DNA from: Branchiostoma belcheri
Lineage: Eukaryota; Chordata; Leptocardii; Amphioxiformes; Branchiostomatidae
Assembly (NCBI RefSeq): GCF_001625305.1
Contig: NW_017802836.1
Coordinates: 508,439-572,438, forward strand
DNA: 64,000 bases
Direction of reading: 5' to 3'
A model generated the notes under the pieces. That model was not told the DNA's origin and ran no database searches. It saw only the letters and a program-made list of their open reading frames with translations. Positions 53,455-64,000 of the stretch are shown here, in pieces (positions within the stretch are counted from its first letter, which is position 1; the number at the start of each line of letters is the position of its first letter). Both the position numbers and the translations under genes were made by a program.

Positions 53455-53722
53455 TGGCAGATCGGCAGAACATACATGACAGATGTACTGCGCCTGCACA
53501 AAACCTGTAATGTATTGTGCATAGCACTCCGGCAGAACGTCTTGTTTGAGGTTGAATTTGTGTATTTAAGGATGACATCCCGTCTGTAGTTTTCAAGTTT
53601 TGTGTCAGAAAAAATATTGTCAGCAACAGGTAAAATTCTGATGCAACGTTGACCAAACATGCAACGAAAACTGTGGAAAATCCGGGTTTTGCACAGGTGC
53701 AGTACGTTCTGCTGACATGCTC
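53455..53722. mobile_element. Inverted-repeat element family I
   Basis: Ends ATGTACTGCGCCTGCACAAA and TTTTGCACAGGTGCAGTACG pair as terminal inverted repeats, with GTAATGTATTGTGCATAGCACTCCGGCAGAACGT as the subterminal part (first 20 bases GTAATGTATTGTGCATAGCA). Confidence 0.6.
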
Positions 53723-56683
53723 CATGGCCCTATATTCCTGCTGCAAGGCTTACGGCTTCCTCATTCTACAGCTAGAAATTTTGAATAGGTTCATTATTTT
53801 CATATGCAAGAGAAATCACCCTATATGTAAACATAATCTGTGCCACTGATGGAAATTTTAGTTTGGACACCAACAGGCTGTATACTAGTACTTTACCCCC
53901 TTCCCCTCCATCCTCATTAGATTGACATTGATAAGTGTATCGTTATGAACTATGAAAACTTGACACAAACATACATGTACATGTTGTTAGTGTGTACATC
54001 TCTGGTACCACGTATAACTTTAGGAAGCTCAAGTTGTCCTGTTGTGTTTTTAGTGAGTTTTCGTTTAGACACACTGACTTGATTTCATGGAAGACGTGCT
54101 TCAAATTTCGTCAAAAATAAGGAAATTATGTCATGTGGCCCCTCCAAACTACAGACAAAGATCTGCAAGAAATTATGCCATTATGTTTAGGGTGCCATAT
54201 AAAATTTGACTAAGTGATTCTTCTTTTTTTCTTCATCACTACTGAGCTTGCAGTGCTTATTGTGTTGTACAATGTTCTCACAATCTTTGTGATTACTTAC
54301 AAGTAAATTTCGGAGTTCAGGCATTTTTTTTTTGCCCTTCTTTTCGATTTTTTGCCTCCAAACATCAGTTTTAATGTGTCCAGAATCATATACTAGTAAT
54401 TCATGAAATAAAGTCAGTGTGGCCTTACAGGATATCAAAACGTTTCATGTAATTATGAGGCCGGCTGAAGTTACATGTATTTATTTATTTGTCGTAAAGA
54501 TTGTTACAGTGTCGTATACTCAGCCCCAACAGGACCTATAGGATTCCTCTGTTGACAATATTATGGGGCATTTTGAAAACTGTACAGTTCTAGGATATTT
54601 ATAAGACACTTATAATGTACAGATACGATGTTACAGTTGTTTGTATGCCTTTGTATAGGGATTTGTTGTTCAAGCTCTTGTACAGAGTCAAGTTTACATG
54701 TAGATTATCAAGGTTCCAAGAAGCTCAATTATGCTAATTTAGTTTATTTACAGAATGCGGAAAAGCAGCAGCAGGTATTTCTTGAATGGACATGTAGTTC
54801 CGACTTGTTAAGTCTTTGTAAAGAAATTTCAGGCAAACTATTAGGGAAGGTTCAGTTGTATACTCTGAAATACACAAAATTTAGTGTGATGTGCATTTGA
54901 GGAAAGAGTGTATGACCCAGAAGCAGTCCTTAGATACACTTTAATTAAATTCATGTACATTTGTATCTTGGCATTTGGATTTAAAAACAGTGTCAGTTAT
55001 CTGAATCATGGATAAAGTTGTAGAATAATCCCTACCCTAGGCCCGGTGAATTGTAAGGTGCTAGTAAAAGATGATCCAAGTCTTTGTTGCACTTTTGATG
55101 TATCTAGTACCATATGTATCTAGTACCCATATGCATGTATTATGATGCATACACTGTACATGTTTGATAGCACCTGGGGAAGAATTCCACGCTGTTTTGA
55201 TTGACGGAATGTCAGTAACCTGGATACTGTCCATCCCTAGGTAGAGATGAGCAAGGCAAACTTTTCAGTATATTCGGAGAAGAACAATTTTTGATAGCTG
55301 CTTTTCTCTTGCCTTCTGTGCAAACTTCTAGCAAGGCAGCGTTTTATTTCTACAATTGAGTGGTTAAAATGGCAGTTTCTTTTCTGGGGGAAGGGCTCCG
55401 TTCAGGAAAGCGCTGTGTCTGCATAGGCGGCTGTATTGCACGCTAGTTGGAGAGAGGCATTATATACTGTGCCTGTGCAAAACCCCTAATGTATTGTGCA
55501 TCTTAGCACTATGGCAGGATGTCTGTCTAAAGATCAAATTTGTGTATTTATGGATGACATCCTTTCTGTAGTTTTCGAATGTTGTGTCGGAAAAAGATAT
55601 CATCTGCAATGGGCAAAATTCTGATGCAACATTGACCAAAATCTAGGTTTCGCACAGGTGCAGTATGTTCTGCCAAATTGTGCTATAATGTACTAGTACG
55701 TACATGTACATTGTAGCACAGACATCTGGTAGTCCATTTCCCTTTCCATATTCAACATTACAAATTACCCCCCCCCCCACCTCACCCCACATGGCATATA
55801 CAACACAAGTTCAAGTGTTACATCACCATCATTTTATTTTGCAGTACTTATGTATAAGTCTTGATGTAGTGCTATAGCATAGTTTGCATCTTATAAAGTG
55901 CATTTTGATAAAGACATATGGCTTAGTGCTATCTTTAATGTCCAGTAAGTTGATATTTATGGGCAAGAATAAGATTGTATGTTTCCAGCCCAAATGCGAG
56001 TTAGTTTGATTTACATTTGGCCACCCTGTCACTAAAGTTGAGAAGCCAGATGTAGGTGTGAATAATGAGTATACAGTCCAGGTTGCTGAAGCAGCCCTTA
56101 CATTTCATGTACATTGAAACGAGAAGAAAAAAAAGAACTTTTCAATAATCAATAAACAACAGTTGTCATTCTTGTCTTTTTCACTACCTAGTATGTTATA
56201 CTTATATTAAGATTACGTAAGTTATTTAAAGGCAAACAAATGCATAAAAATACAAATGTGGAAGTCATTCACATAATAAAATGTCATGGATTTTCACCTA
56301 GAAGATAGAAGTTGCTCACATGTAATATTTGTACACTTCAAGCAGAGGTTTAGGCTTGGCTTACATTTTTTATTTGTTTTTAGGCATTTTACCAGGCTTC
56401 CTTTTTTGTACTCTGATATATTTTTCTATCTTCAGGTTCTGTATTGGATACTACATTGTACATGTGTACCATGCATGCCAATGATGCTGTCTTCCAGTCA
56501 CCAAAAGATCTACTTGGGGGTAACAATGTTTAATCTCCAAGCAGATCCTAGGGTGGAAAAAGACAGTTCATCAAATTGAAAGATGGACCCTTGCTGGCGA
56601 ATGGATACTGCCTTGCCAATTTGATACTGTCTTTCAGTGCCACCCTAGGATCTGCTTGGAGATAAAAAAACTCTTTGGGTGCA

Positions 56684-57741
56684 TTTACATTCTGGGATTC
56701 ACACAGTCATGTACATGTACATTCTAGCAATGCCTGACATACAGACATTTGACTAAATCTTATCGATGACGTGGTAGAACTTGAAAGGCTGGCCCTCCTG
56801 TTCAGCTGACCTGTGCTGGGCGTACAGGGTGTGGGTGTACCCACCATAACAGTTACATTACAGGATTCACGCAGTCACAGTACATTCTAGGGATGGGCTG
56901 ACATACCGACATTGTACTAAATCTTATCGATGACATGGTAGAACTTGAATGGCTGTCCCTCCTGTTCAGCTGACCTGTGCTGGGCGTACAGAGTGTGGGT
57001 GTGTACCCTCCATAACAGTTACATTACAGGATTCACGCAGTCACAGTACATTCTAGGGAATTTTTGGGCTGACATACCGACATTATACTAAATCTTGTCA
57101 ATGACATGGTAGAACTTGAAAGGCTGTCCCTCCTGTTCAGCAGACTTGTGCTGGGTGTACATAGTGTGGGTGTACCCTCCATAACAGTTACATTACAGGA
57201 TTCATGCAGTCATGTACATTCTAGCAATGCCTGACATACAGACATTATACTAAATCTTATCGATGACATGGTAGAACTTGAAAGGCTGTCCCTCCTGTTC
57301 AGCTGACTTGTGCTGGGCGTACAGGGTGTGAGTGTACCCTCCAACACAGTTACATTACAGGATTCACGCAGTCACAGTACATTCTAGGGATGGGCTGACA
57401 TACAGACATTTGACTAAATCTTATCGATGACGTGGTAGAACTTGAAAGGCTGACCCTCCTGTTCAGCTGACCTGTGCTGGGCGTACAGGGTGTGGGTGTA
57501 CCCTCCATAACAGTTACATTACAGGATTCACGCAGTCACAGTACATTCTAGGGATGGGCTGACCTACCGACATTGTACTAAATCTTGTCGATGACATGGT
57601 AGAACTTGAAAGGCTGTCCCTCCTGTTCAGCAGACTTGTGCTGGGCGTACAGAGTGTGGGTGTACCCTCCATAACAGTTACATTACAGGATTCACACAGT
57701 CACAGTACATTCTAGGGATGGGCTGACATACAGACATTTGA
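56684..57741 (-). repeat. Tandem array of the GNMT-like terminal exon end
   Basis: Six extra units of about 160-170 bp, starting near 56771, 56936, 57108, 57270, 57432 and 57596, repeat the last coding part of the gene (YTHTLYAQHRSAEQEGQP onward, through VIDKI and its stop) plus about 90 bp of 3' flank (CAGGATTCACGCAGTCACAG in plus orientation). The real exon at 57742 is the seventh. Units differ by scattered substitutions and mostly keep the reading frame. A TAA lies in frame before the coding part of each unit, so they cannot simply extend the protein. Confidence 0.85.
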
Positions 57742-59927
57742 CTAAATCTTATCGATGACATGGTAGAACTTGACAGGCTGTCCCTCCTGTTCAGCTGACC
57801 TGTGCTGGGCGTACAGGGTGTGGGTGTACCCTCCAACAAAACTGGTCTTCAGAAGCTTCTCAAAAGCCTTCAGGGTCAACGGCCTCGAGGACGATGACCT
57901 GTGTTAGGGTTAACATGAAGTCATTAGAGTTGTTTTATGCATGATGTCAGCAACAGCTTACTACACATTTTTGAGTATTACATGTCAAGAAGGTTTTATC
58001 TAAGAAAACAAGCAACAAAAAAAGGTTGAATGTGGATAATAGATATGCACATACCGTGGTTTAACTGTCTTGTTGGTATCATTTGCAAGCTGACCAGTTT
58101 CCTACAGAACATATTAAGCAATGGTCAATCAACATGTTTTAATATAACCATGATGGCTGAAGGTCTGCCAAAGGAATACAGTTTGAATATTGCTTGGGAG
58201 CAGCAAACTGTACTCTTTTAGCAGAGTCTGACCTGAACTACATGTTATCTGTGTATCAATTTCTACTCACTCCAGCCACTTGTCAAGCCTGGTAGAGTCT
58301 ACCTAATTAGCACAAGTTGCCCAAACATTGGAAGCCTTAACCCTCATATGTATGTAACAGTGAGGCGCTACCAACTGACCCGGCTGATAGGTCTAGACCT
58401 TTTCGGCCGAGCGGTTAGAGAGTCACACTGGTGCCCGGGAGGTCGTGGGTTCGAACCCCGGCCCGGGACCAGAGGGGTTTTCATCTGTTTCTACTGGCTC
58501 CTCCTGTTTCTTACATGTACATGTATTACTCGAAGCCTGCTTACCTGTGTGTCTCCCTCCAACTGGTCAATCACCATGACCCCTCCCTTCTTCAGCAGGA
58601 CGGCCATGTTGGAGATGGCTGACCTCATGTCCTCCTCACGTAACGTAGCGAAGGCGTCGTTCAAACACAGAACAGCGTCAAATCCTGCACCAATCACCAC
58701 TCCGTCCTGTCCCAGGTCATGCTCCAGGGTTGATGGACTGGCCTTCGCTATGACTGTGTACAATGAAATGATAACTTAATGTGAAACATGTCGACATTCC
58801 TGTACATATTGTGAGCTGGTTTGTACATGTACATGTATTGAGCCATGTAGACGTATGCTGACATCCCCTAACGTCCTATTAAAATATAAGGACAAGTATT
58901 TGACTGATCACTCAGTTATACTTTAAAGTAAGTAGATACTAGTAAGCTGTATCACAACATTGCTATATTGGCTACTCTTAGCAGCAAGGAGCAGCACACT
59001 AGTTAGAAGTTCTGAGGAAGATGTCTGATGGACATCAAAACATAAGCAGGTGAGAGACACTACTGGTGGTGTAAAAGTAAACTCCAATCTCCTACTTGGT
59101 ACATGTATTGAATTTCGTTGTTTTCCAATGCTTGTGATCTATGAAAAATTAACAAAGGTTGAGTTCATTTCCTCACCCCATGTGTCAAATCCACGCTGTG
59201 TCCTTTTCTTCCATCTCAAGGTCATGACCTTCCTCAGGCTGGCATCGCTGCTGTCACAGCTGACCACCTCCAGACCCTGCTGTACTAGGGCTAGGGAGTC
59301 TCCCCTGAACACAGGGCAGAACACACTCTAACATTTCTCGGCCAGGACGCGTTTTGCAACTACTACGGAATTGAGCAAATCACCCTTTCTTCCTCCAAAC
59401 TCCATCTCTAAGGATAAAGTTCCACATAGAAAGCTTCTTACCAAGGACATTATACAGAGATAATGTCCTTGTTCTTACCTAGAACAGTAACTGTTACTAC
59501 ATCACTATGGAACAAGCTTTCTTGTGAATTCTTCCCAAATGGGTACTATCTTAAACATATTTAAGTCTAGGGTGAACAAACATCTGTCTCTGCAGTTCAT
59601 TCATGTAACCAAGGAACCCAAAACATGTATACTAAGGGAACTTCATATGAACCTTGTTTTGATGTGAAAATTGAAATGAACTAAATAAAAAATCAACTTT
59701 CTTTAAAAAATGCACATTTCATAACGTTGTATGAAAGCCTTTCCCTGAATATCTGAAGTAAAATGCATAATGTTTACCTTCATATGGTATAGCCATATGA
59801 CATTAATGTAACATAATTACCCATCCCCACAGGCTGTGTCCAGGACCCGTTTGCAGCTCCTCTGTCCCAGGACAGTCCTCAGCCAGCCTGTGCGAGTGGA
59901 GGGGGCAGGGTCTGTCTGTCCTTGCAT
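57742..59927 (-). CDS. Glycine N-methyltransferase-like class I SAM methyltransferase (5 coding exons)
   Basis: Exons, 5' to 3': 59821-59927, 59177-59304, 58545-58753, 58055-58101, 57742-57898. Splice sites and phases agree and give 215 residues (human GNMT: 295). Motif I is VLDTACGDGG, the acidic loop after strand 2 is EVVSCDSSD, and GFDAVLCLNDAFATL...LLKKGGVMVID is the strand 4-5 region, all matching GNMT order. The C-terminus (LKAFEKLLKTSF...KFYHVIDKI) resembles the GNMT end. The 47-nt fourth exon was accepted because it alone converts phase 0 to phase 2. A TGA in frame right before the first ATG exon codons implies that this ATG is the start, so the N-terminal lid segment of GNMT is absent, as is about 70 residues before the C-terminus. 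Substrate is unknown. Confidence 0.75.
58155..58302. mobile_element. Degraded family A MITE
   Basis: GCAGCAAACTGTACTCTTTTAGCAG, ATTTCTACTCACTCCAGCCA and AAGCCTGGTAGAGTCTA are recognisable; the left terminus is eroded (motif GGGAGCAGCAAACTGTACTC). In the GNMT-like gene between exons 3 and 4. Confidence 0.5.
58385..58475 (+). mobile_element. tRNA-like SINE head
   Basis: CGGCCGAGCGGTTAGAGAGT resembles a Ser/Leu-type D-arm, and GGGTTCGAACCCC is a perfect B-box arm. The anticodon and acceptor arms do not fold convincingly, so it is read as a SINE head or tRNA pseudogene. It lies just downstream of GNMT-like exon 3, on the opposite strand. Confidence 0.5.
59380..59690 (+). mobile_element. LINE ORF2 C-terminal remnant
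   Basis: Plus strand FLPRTVTVTTSLWNKLSCEF, then after a one-base shift ILNIFKSRVNKHLSLQ, is the usual end of a CR1/Jockey-type reverse-transcriptase ORF. It ends in a GAACTAAATAAAAAATC tail. It lies in the GNMT-like intron 1. Confidence 0.6.
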
Positions 59928-60189
59928 TGTCAGATCCAATCACTGGAAAATACATTAAAAGAGTATTGCACAACAGTTGTGCAGGGTCTAGTATGGCATC
60001 TACTAGTACATATTAACTACACTTTCATAAGGCTAATAACGTACCTAATACAATATTGGGTGGCTACTATGGGATAGGTATCAGAACTTTTACAATCATT
60101 GGAGGAGTTTCTAATATCTATTTACAGGAAGTCCATGGCTGACAACTAAGAAATGATCTGGACATGAAAACCTATCTGCCTAAAAAATA

Positions 60190-60393
60190 CCAATACTGTA
60201 GTATGTCCAGGAAAAATGTACAAAAACAGGAAGTTCTGCTGCAGTACCAAGGTCTGCCACCAGGAGGCCCATAAATTATCCCGACCTTCATTTTTTCAAG
60301 ACTTACTGACATACCAAATATCAGGATGATAATTATCTATTCAGTTGTCATGTTATGCTTACCACAAATATATGGAACACATGCACTCACTCA

Positions 60394-60448
<55 letters not shown>

Positions 60449-60455
60449 ACACACT

Positions 60456-60492
<37 letters not shown>

Positions 60493-60545
60493 ACACAAAC
60501 ACACACACAGAAAACAATACCTCCATTTTTCACAGAGGTAATGAC
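60190..60545 (+). repeat. Family H repeat with expanded (CA)n
   Basis: Matches 44960-45370 (GTACCAAGGTCTGCCACCAG, ACCACAAATATATGGAACAC, CAATACCTCCATTTTTCA) and contains about 120 bp of CA repeat at 60388-60508. Confidence 0.7.
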
Positions 60546-62181
60546 ACTCTCAGTGTGGTTTTTAATTTCCTGCATTTTATGTTTACTGTAACTTAAGCTG
60601 GAGGCTAAAGTTAAGGATCAACCTTCAACTTCAGTGTTCTATTCAGTCAACACTACACTTGCTTAGTCACAGACATGCATGGATGATGAAATACTATTGT
60701 CACCTTGGGGCTAGAATTTGTTTAAAGAACGGAGCGTCACTTCCTTCAGCTGTGGATTAACCGGATAATGCAGCCTTTCGAAAAATATGTTGTCAAATTT
60801 TGAGAAAGAAACTTACAAAGTAAAGTATTTGTTTTATTGCAAATTCATGCCCGAGGGCTAATTGCAGGAACAGAAGAAACATTTGGTATAAAAAAAACAG
60901 ACAATTGGTACACATAGAACTACAGATAACTAAATTAAATACTGATACTAATAAAAACGAAGAGCCATGCAGGTGTATAATGCCCTCTCCTCTCACTTCT
61001 TTTGAGCTTAGCTACAATACCTGATCCTGAGAAAACAAAAAGTCAAGTCAGGTTTTCTTTGGGAGTTGTCCTTTTAGACAGAAGCTAATATTGGTTGCTG
61101 GAACAAATATTGATTGTGCAGTAGTATGGTTGAGTGCAGACATTGTATGCGCCTCCATGTTTGTGTGAAATATGTAGGGATCAGGGCTGGGGGGCACGGT
61201 GCCTTCCGCAATTCTTCTACGAATGTCAGGCTCAGTCAAAACGTGATCCGGTTAAGTAAAGAGAGCCTTAAGTCAGTCAACACCTGGGTGGCCAAATGTT
61301 TTCCTCTTCAAACCTGTTCATTATGTTCTCTGTGTGATTTTTTAAAAAAATCATACATCTTTTGCATCATACTCTCTTAAAGCATACTGACATCATTCTG
61401 ACAAGATTTACTGAGCCATGCAGTTAGACCTAGACTGACAAATGTAAACATGATTAATTTTTCTGTTTAAACCTTTTGATATGTTCTCTTTGTGATATTT
61501 TTTAATCGTACATCTTTTGCATCATACTCTCTTAAAGCATACATCATTCTGACAAGAATTCTACTGAGTCAGTTAGTCAACACCTAGACAGACATATGTA
61601 AACATGATTTTCTGTTTAAACCTTTTGATATGTTCTCTTTGTGATTTTTTTTATCATACATCTTTTGCATCATACTCTCTTAAAGCATACATCATTCTAA
61701 CAAGAATTCTACTGAGTCGGTTAGTCAACACCTAGACAGACATATGTAAACATGATTTTGATATGTTCTCTTTGTGATATTTTTAAATTGTACATCTCTT
61801 GCATCATACTCTCATAAATCATTATGTCATTCTGACAAGATTTACTGATTTTGTTGATTCTGGTAGCATTGTTTGAAATTTCATTGGCAATAAAATGTGT
61901 AATTAATTATCTTACTTGATGTTTAAGCCTAATGACAGTAGACTCTACTCTTGTTGACAATGTCTCAGTGTTTAGAAATCCCAGTCACCCAAGAGGATAT
62001 GCAATGTGGATTTAACAAACCCTACTCTTAATGCTTGTCTTAGTCGCTTTAGTGGTACAATGTACCACACCCTGGCACTGGTAGACATAACCAGGTACAG
62101 GTTTGACCCAGGCAAAGTGTCTAGACCCGGCTTGTAGGTAGGTGGACCAATGCAGCATGCCATGTTAAACTTTGTGCCTAC
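60546..62181. other. Intergenic, no gene recognised; imperfect repeats at 61310-61830
   Basis: Between about 61310 and 61830 an AT-rich unit of roughly 125-190 bp (ATGTTCTCTTTGTGAT, CATCTTTTGCATCATACTCT, AAAGCATAC.TCATTCT) is repeated about four times in tandem. No exon was seen. These could be upstream (5') sequences of the GNMT-like gene. Confidence 0.45.
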
Positions 62182-62400
62182 TAACATCCGTGTCCATAAT
62201 ATCACCAGGGTCCATAATATCGCCACCTTGAAAAACAGTGTGCTTAAAGATATTTTTACTGCAACATACTTTTGGTATGCACTCCTGCACAACTCAAATG
62301 TACATACCTAGGGTATGTTGCAGTAAAAATATCTTTAAGCACACTATTTCTCAAGGTGGTGATATTATGGACCCTGGTGATATTATGGACACGGATGTTA
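62182..62400. mobile_element. Hairpin MITE family C copy C3
   Basis: TAACATCCGTGTCCATAATA and TATTATGGACACGGATGTTA are exact inverted ends, with long complementary arms around the ACTGCAACATACTTTTGGTA part. It is followed at once by a family E end (CATCAGGTTGGTGAATGATT). Confidence 0.75.
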
Positions 62401-63164
62401 CATCAGGTTGGTGAATGATTGAATAGTTTTTATTAATCACGGCTCTTGCTAGACAAGGTTTTGTGAACAAAAAACTTTGCTACTTACATGTAACATGTCA
62501 TCTTTGTAATAACTCTACCACACCTACTAAGCACGACCTAGCAGTTAAGATGTAGCTATTTATTCTCGGTTTATTAGCTAAGGGCAAGCCTCTCTTGAGT
62601 CTTTCTATGACCAGCGTTAAGTTGTAAATAATCTAATTGGAATGTTGCCTTTCTAGGTGTTCTTTTAAAAACCATACATAGGGGGAAGTTTTCCTCTTGG
62701 GAGTTTAGACACGCACATTCTGCATAATCCATAGAAGTAGGGATTTGGAATGTCCTGTTCGAATCGTCTTTCGGTAGATTCGTATTCCAGGGCCAGTCTA
62801 AAAACACGTGAGTACAAAGAAGTGCGAATTTAGAGCAAACTTTGTGATCATTGCCACTCCTTTTTAACCTACGCAGAAAAATACAGGATGTAGACTTACC
62901 TTCTTCACAGAAAACCTGTGACGTTATGTACATATGGCAATTTGTTTCATTGCAAGAGCCGTGTGCAGATATTTTGGAGAAGGGTGCAACATTGTGTAGG
63001 GCCGCTTGCAAAGTTTTTTCGGACCGTCTTCGCTTATTCATTAAGATTTACCACTGTGACAGTTGTGGAAGGGTTAACATAACAGATGGCTGTCACATTT
63101 TTTCAGAATGTTGACCTCGAAACCGGTCTGTAAGGTTTGACCACTCACACCGGGAAGGGCCCCT

Positions 63165-63425
63165 GGTGTTTTCGAAGTGGGATCATTAAGAACTTGAGGT
63201 GTGGCTCTCCTCAAACACGGGACCTCCGGCCCTACGACATATCCAAGAAACACGTCCCTAGCCGAAGCTAGGACCCCATGTTCGCCTGAGTGAAGTGAGG
63301 AAATAGCTGTTAGTGTTACGTGCCTTTCCCAAGGACACAACACTGAGGCATGTCACGGATTCGAACCCAGAACCTTCGAATCCTGAGTCAATGACCCTAA
63401 ACACAAGACCGCCATGCCACAGTAA
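63165..63425 (-). mobile_element. tRNA-derived SINE, reverse orientation
   Basis: On the minus strand: B-box GGGTTCGAATCC, then TTGTGTCCTTGGGAAAGGCA, TTTCCTCACTTCACTCAGG and CTAGCTTCGGCTAGGGAC. Same body as the SINEs at 16150, 22700 and 49845, and the most complete copy in the window. Confidence 0.65.
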
Positions 63426-64000
63426 GCTTCGTTCCTACAGGTACACCTCGCCCAAGACGACCAAGACACTGTAAAAGGTAAGGATGTCTACTTCTTCTGT
63501 TCCTGACCATTTCTTTAATAGTGGCACTTCTGGTAAGGTGTGTGTATGTGTGTGTGTGGGGGGGGAGGGGTACCCTTAAGTGCTACGACAAGAAGACAAG
63601 ATAGTAAATGGCTACTGCTGAGGTGTGGTAACAGACAAGCCTAGTCTGTTCTCTGACAGGATCACTCACTGTCCCCCTCACAGATTCAAAGATTTCTGGA
63701 GCTAGATACCTTTAATGTTTCAAATGTGTCCCAGGGCCGTAAAAGACTTTGTATGGGTCAACTACCATGGAAAACGTGGGCACCTCAATGTAATGAAAGG
63801 GCGACCTATAGATATAACGCTTGAATAGTTCTGTGACATTGTCTGCATGTTTTGCTTTCCACAAAGAGAGATTGAAAAGGTTTTAAAAGCTCTTACGTTC
63901 TTGCGTAATTCCTAACCTTAAAAGTTAAATGGACTATTAAATGTTTTGTTAGTTTTAAATTTGAAAGAACCTTTGTAAAATGAGCATGAAAGGTGAGACA
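63426..64000. other. Intergenic, no gene recognised
   Basis: A short GT/G-rich tract is present at about 63540-63570. Nothing else was recognised on either strand before the window ends. Confidence 0.4.

Larger units (their letters stand above)
53195..57741. other. Convergent intergenic region between SPOP and the GNMT-like gene
   Basis: Holds the SPOP 3'UTR (extent unknown), family I copies at 53455-53722 and 55455-55680, a family B element with two parts (56332-56500 and 56533-56665), and the terminal-exon tandem array described separately. AATAAA hexamers occur near 56149 and elsewhere, but none can be assigned confidently. Confidence 0.4.

Noticed and set aside
58385-58475. Functional tRNA gene
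   Set aside because: B-box and D-arm are good, but acceptor and anticodon arms do not form convincingly and there is no clear terminator; read as a SINE head.
60326-60596. Thr-His and Val-Cys repeat frames
   Set aside because: Translation of the CA microsatellite; the same applies at 25116-25731 and 44732-44943.
62574-63041. 155-codon minus-strand open frame
   Set aside because: No recognised family, and the opposite strand is also open over much of it. It cannot be told from chance or an old transposon by eye.

Overview
The window is eukaryotic DNA from an invertebrate deuterostome, most likely a cephalochordate (amphioxus, Branchiostoma). Five intron-rich genes with GT-AG introns encode proteins that align closely and almost end to end with vertebrate families. 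Dense short inverted-repeat elements, tRNA-derived SINEs and simple repeats surround and interrupt them. The species is inferred, not read from a marker.

Layout. 1-8.4 kb holds only repeats. 8425-9766 (-) is a two-exon sclerostin/SOSTDC1-type secreted cystine-knot gene. 9.8-12.7 kb is intergenic with nested MITEs. 12712-27974 (-) is a 19-exon, 788-residue type II membrane protein of the M13 peptidase family (neprilysin/ECE) in which every zinc and catalytic position I can align is substituted. About 2.2 kb upstream, and divergent, starts FBXL20/FBXL2 (30129-39719, +), a 435-residue F-box/LRR protein with a CaaX tail and a pair of equal-length, apparently mutually exclusive LRR exons. 39.7-47.8 kb holds MITEs, a long AT-rich stretch that may be FBXL20 3'UTR, and a possible 5' noncoding SPOP exon. 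SPOP (47818-53194, +) is nearly identical in plan to the vertebrate MATH-BTB cullin-3 adaptor. 53.2-57.7 kb is repeats. 57742-59927 (-) is a short glycine N-methyltransferase-like gene, convergent with SPOP, whose terminal exon end is repeated in tandem. 59.9-64 kb is repeats.

How the genes relate. FBXL20 (SCF) and SPOP (CUL3) are both substrate receptors of cullin-RING ubiquitin ligases. The SOST-like gene is a predicted secreted Wnt/BMP-pathway antagonist. SOST, FBXL20 and SPOP all lie on human 17q12-q21 near HOXB, so the window looks like a piece of the ancestral Hox-bearing linkage group rather than a functional operon.

Main points of interest: (1) a mutually exclusive exon pair in FBXL20, where including both exons creates a TGA at the junction; (2) an apparently catalytically dead M13 ectopeptidase homologue; (3) eight separate partial exon duplications across four genes, including six extra copies of the last exon end of the methyltransferase gene; (4) MITE families with 9-bp target-site duplications and a 765-bp foldback element built on AAGTCGACTT palindromes. 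No CRISPR array, rRNA or convincing tRNA gene was seen. All exon models were read by eye from splice sites, frame and remembered family motifs; no searches were run.
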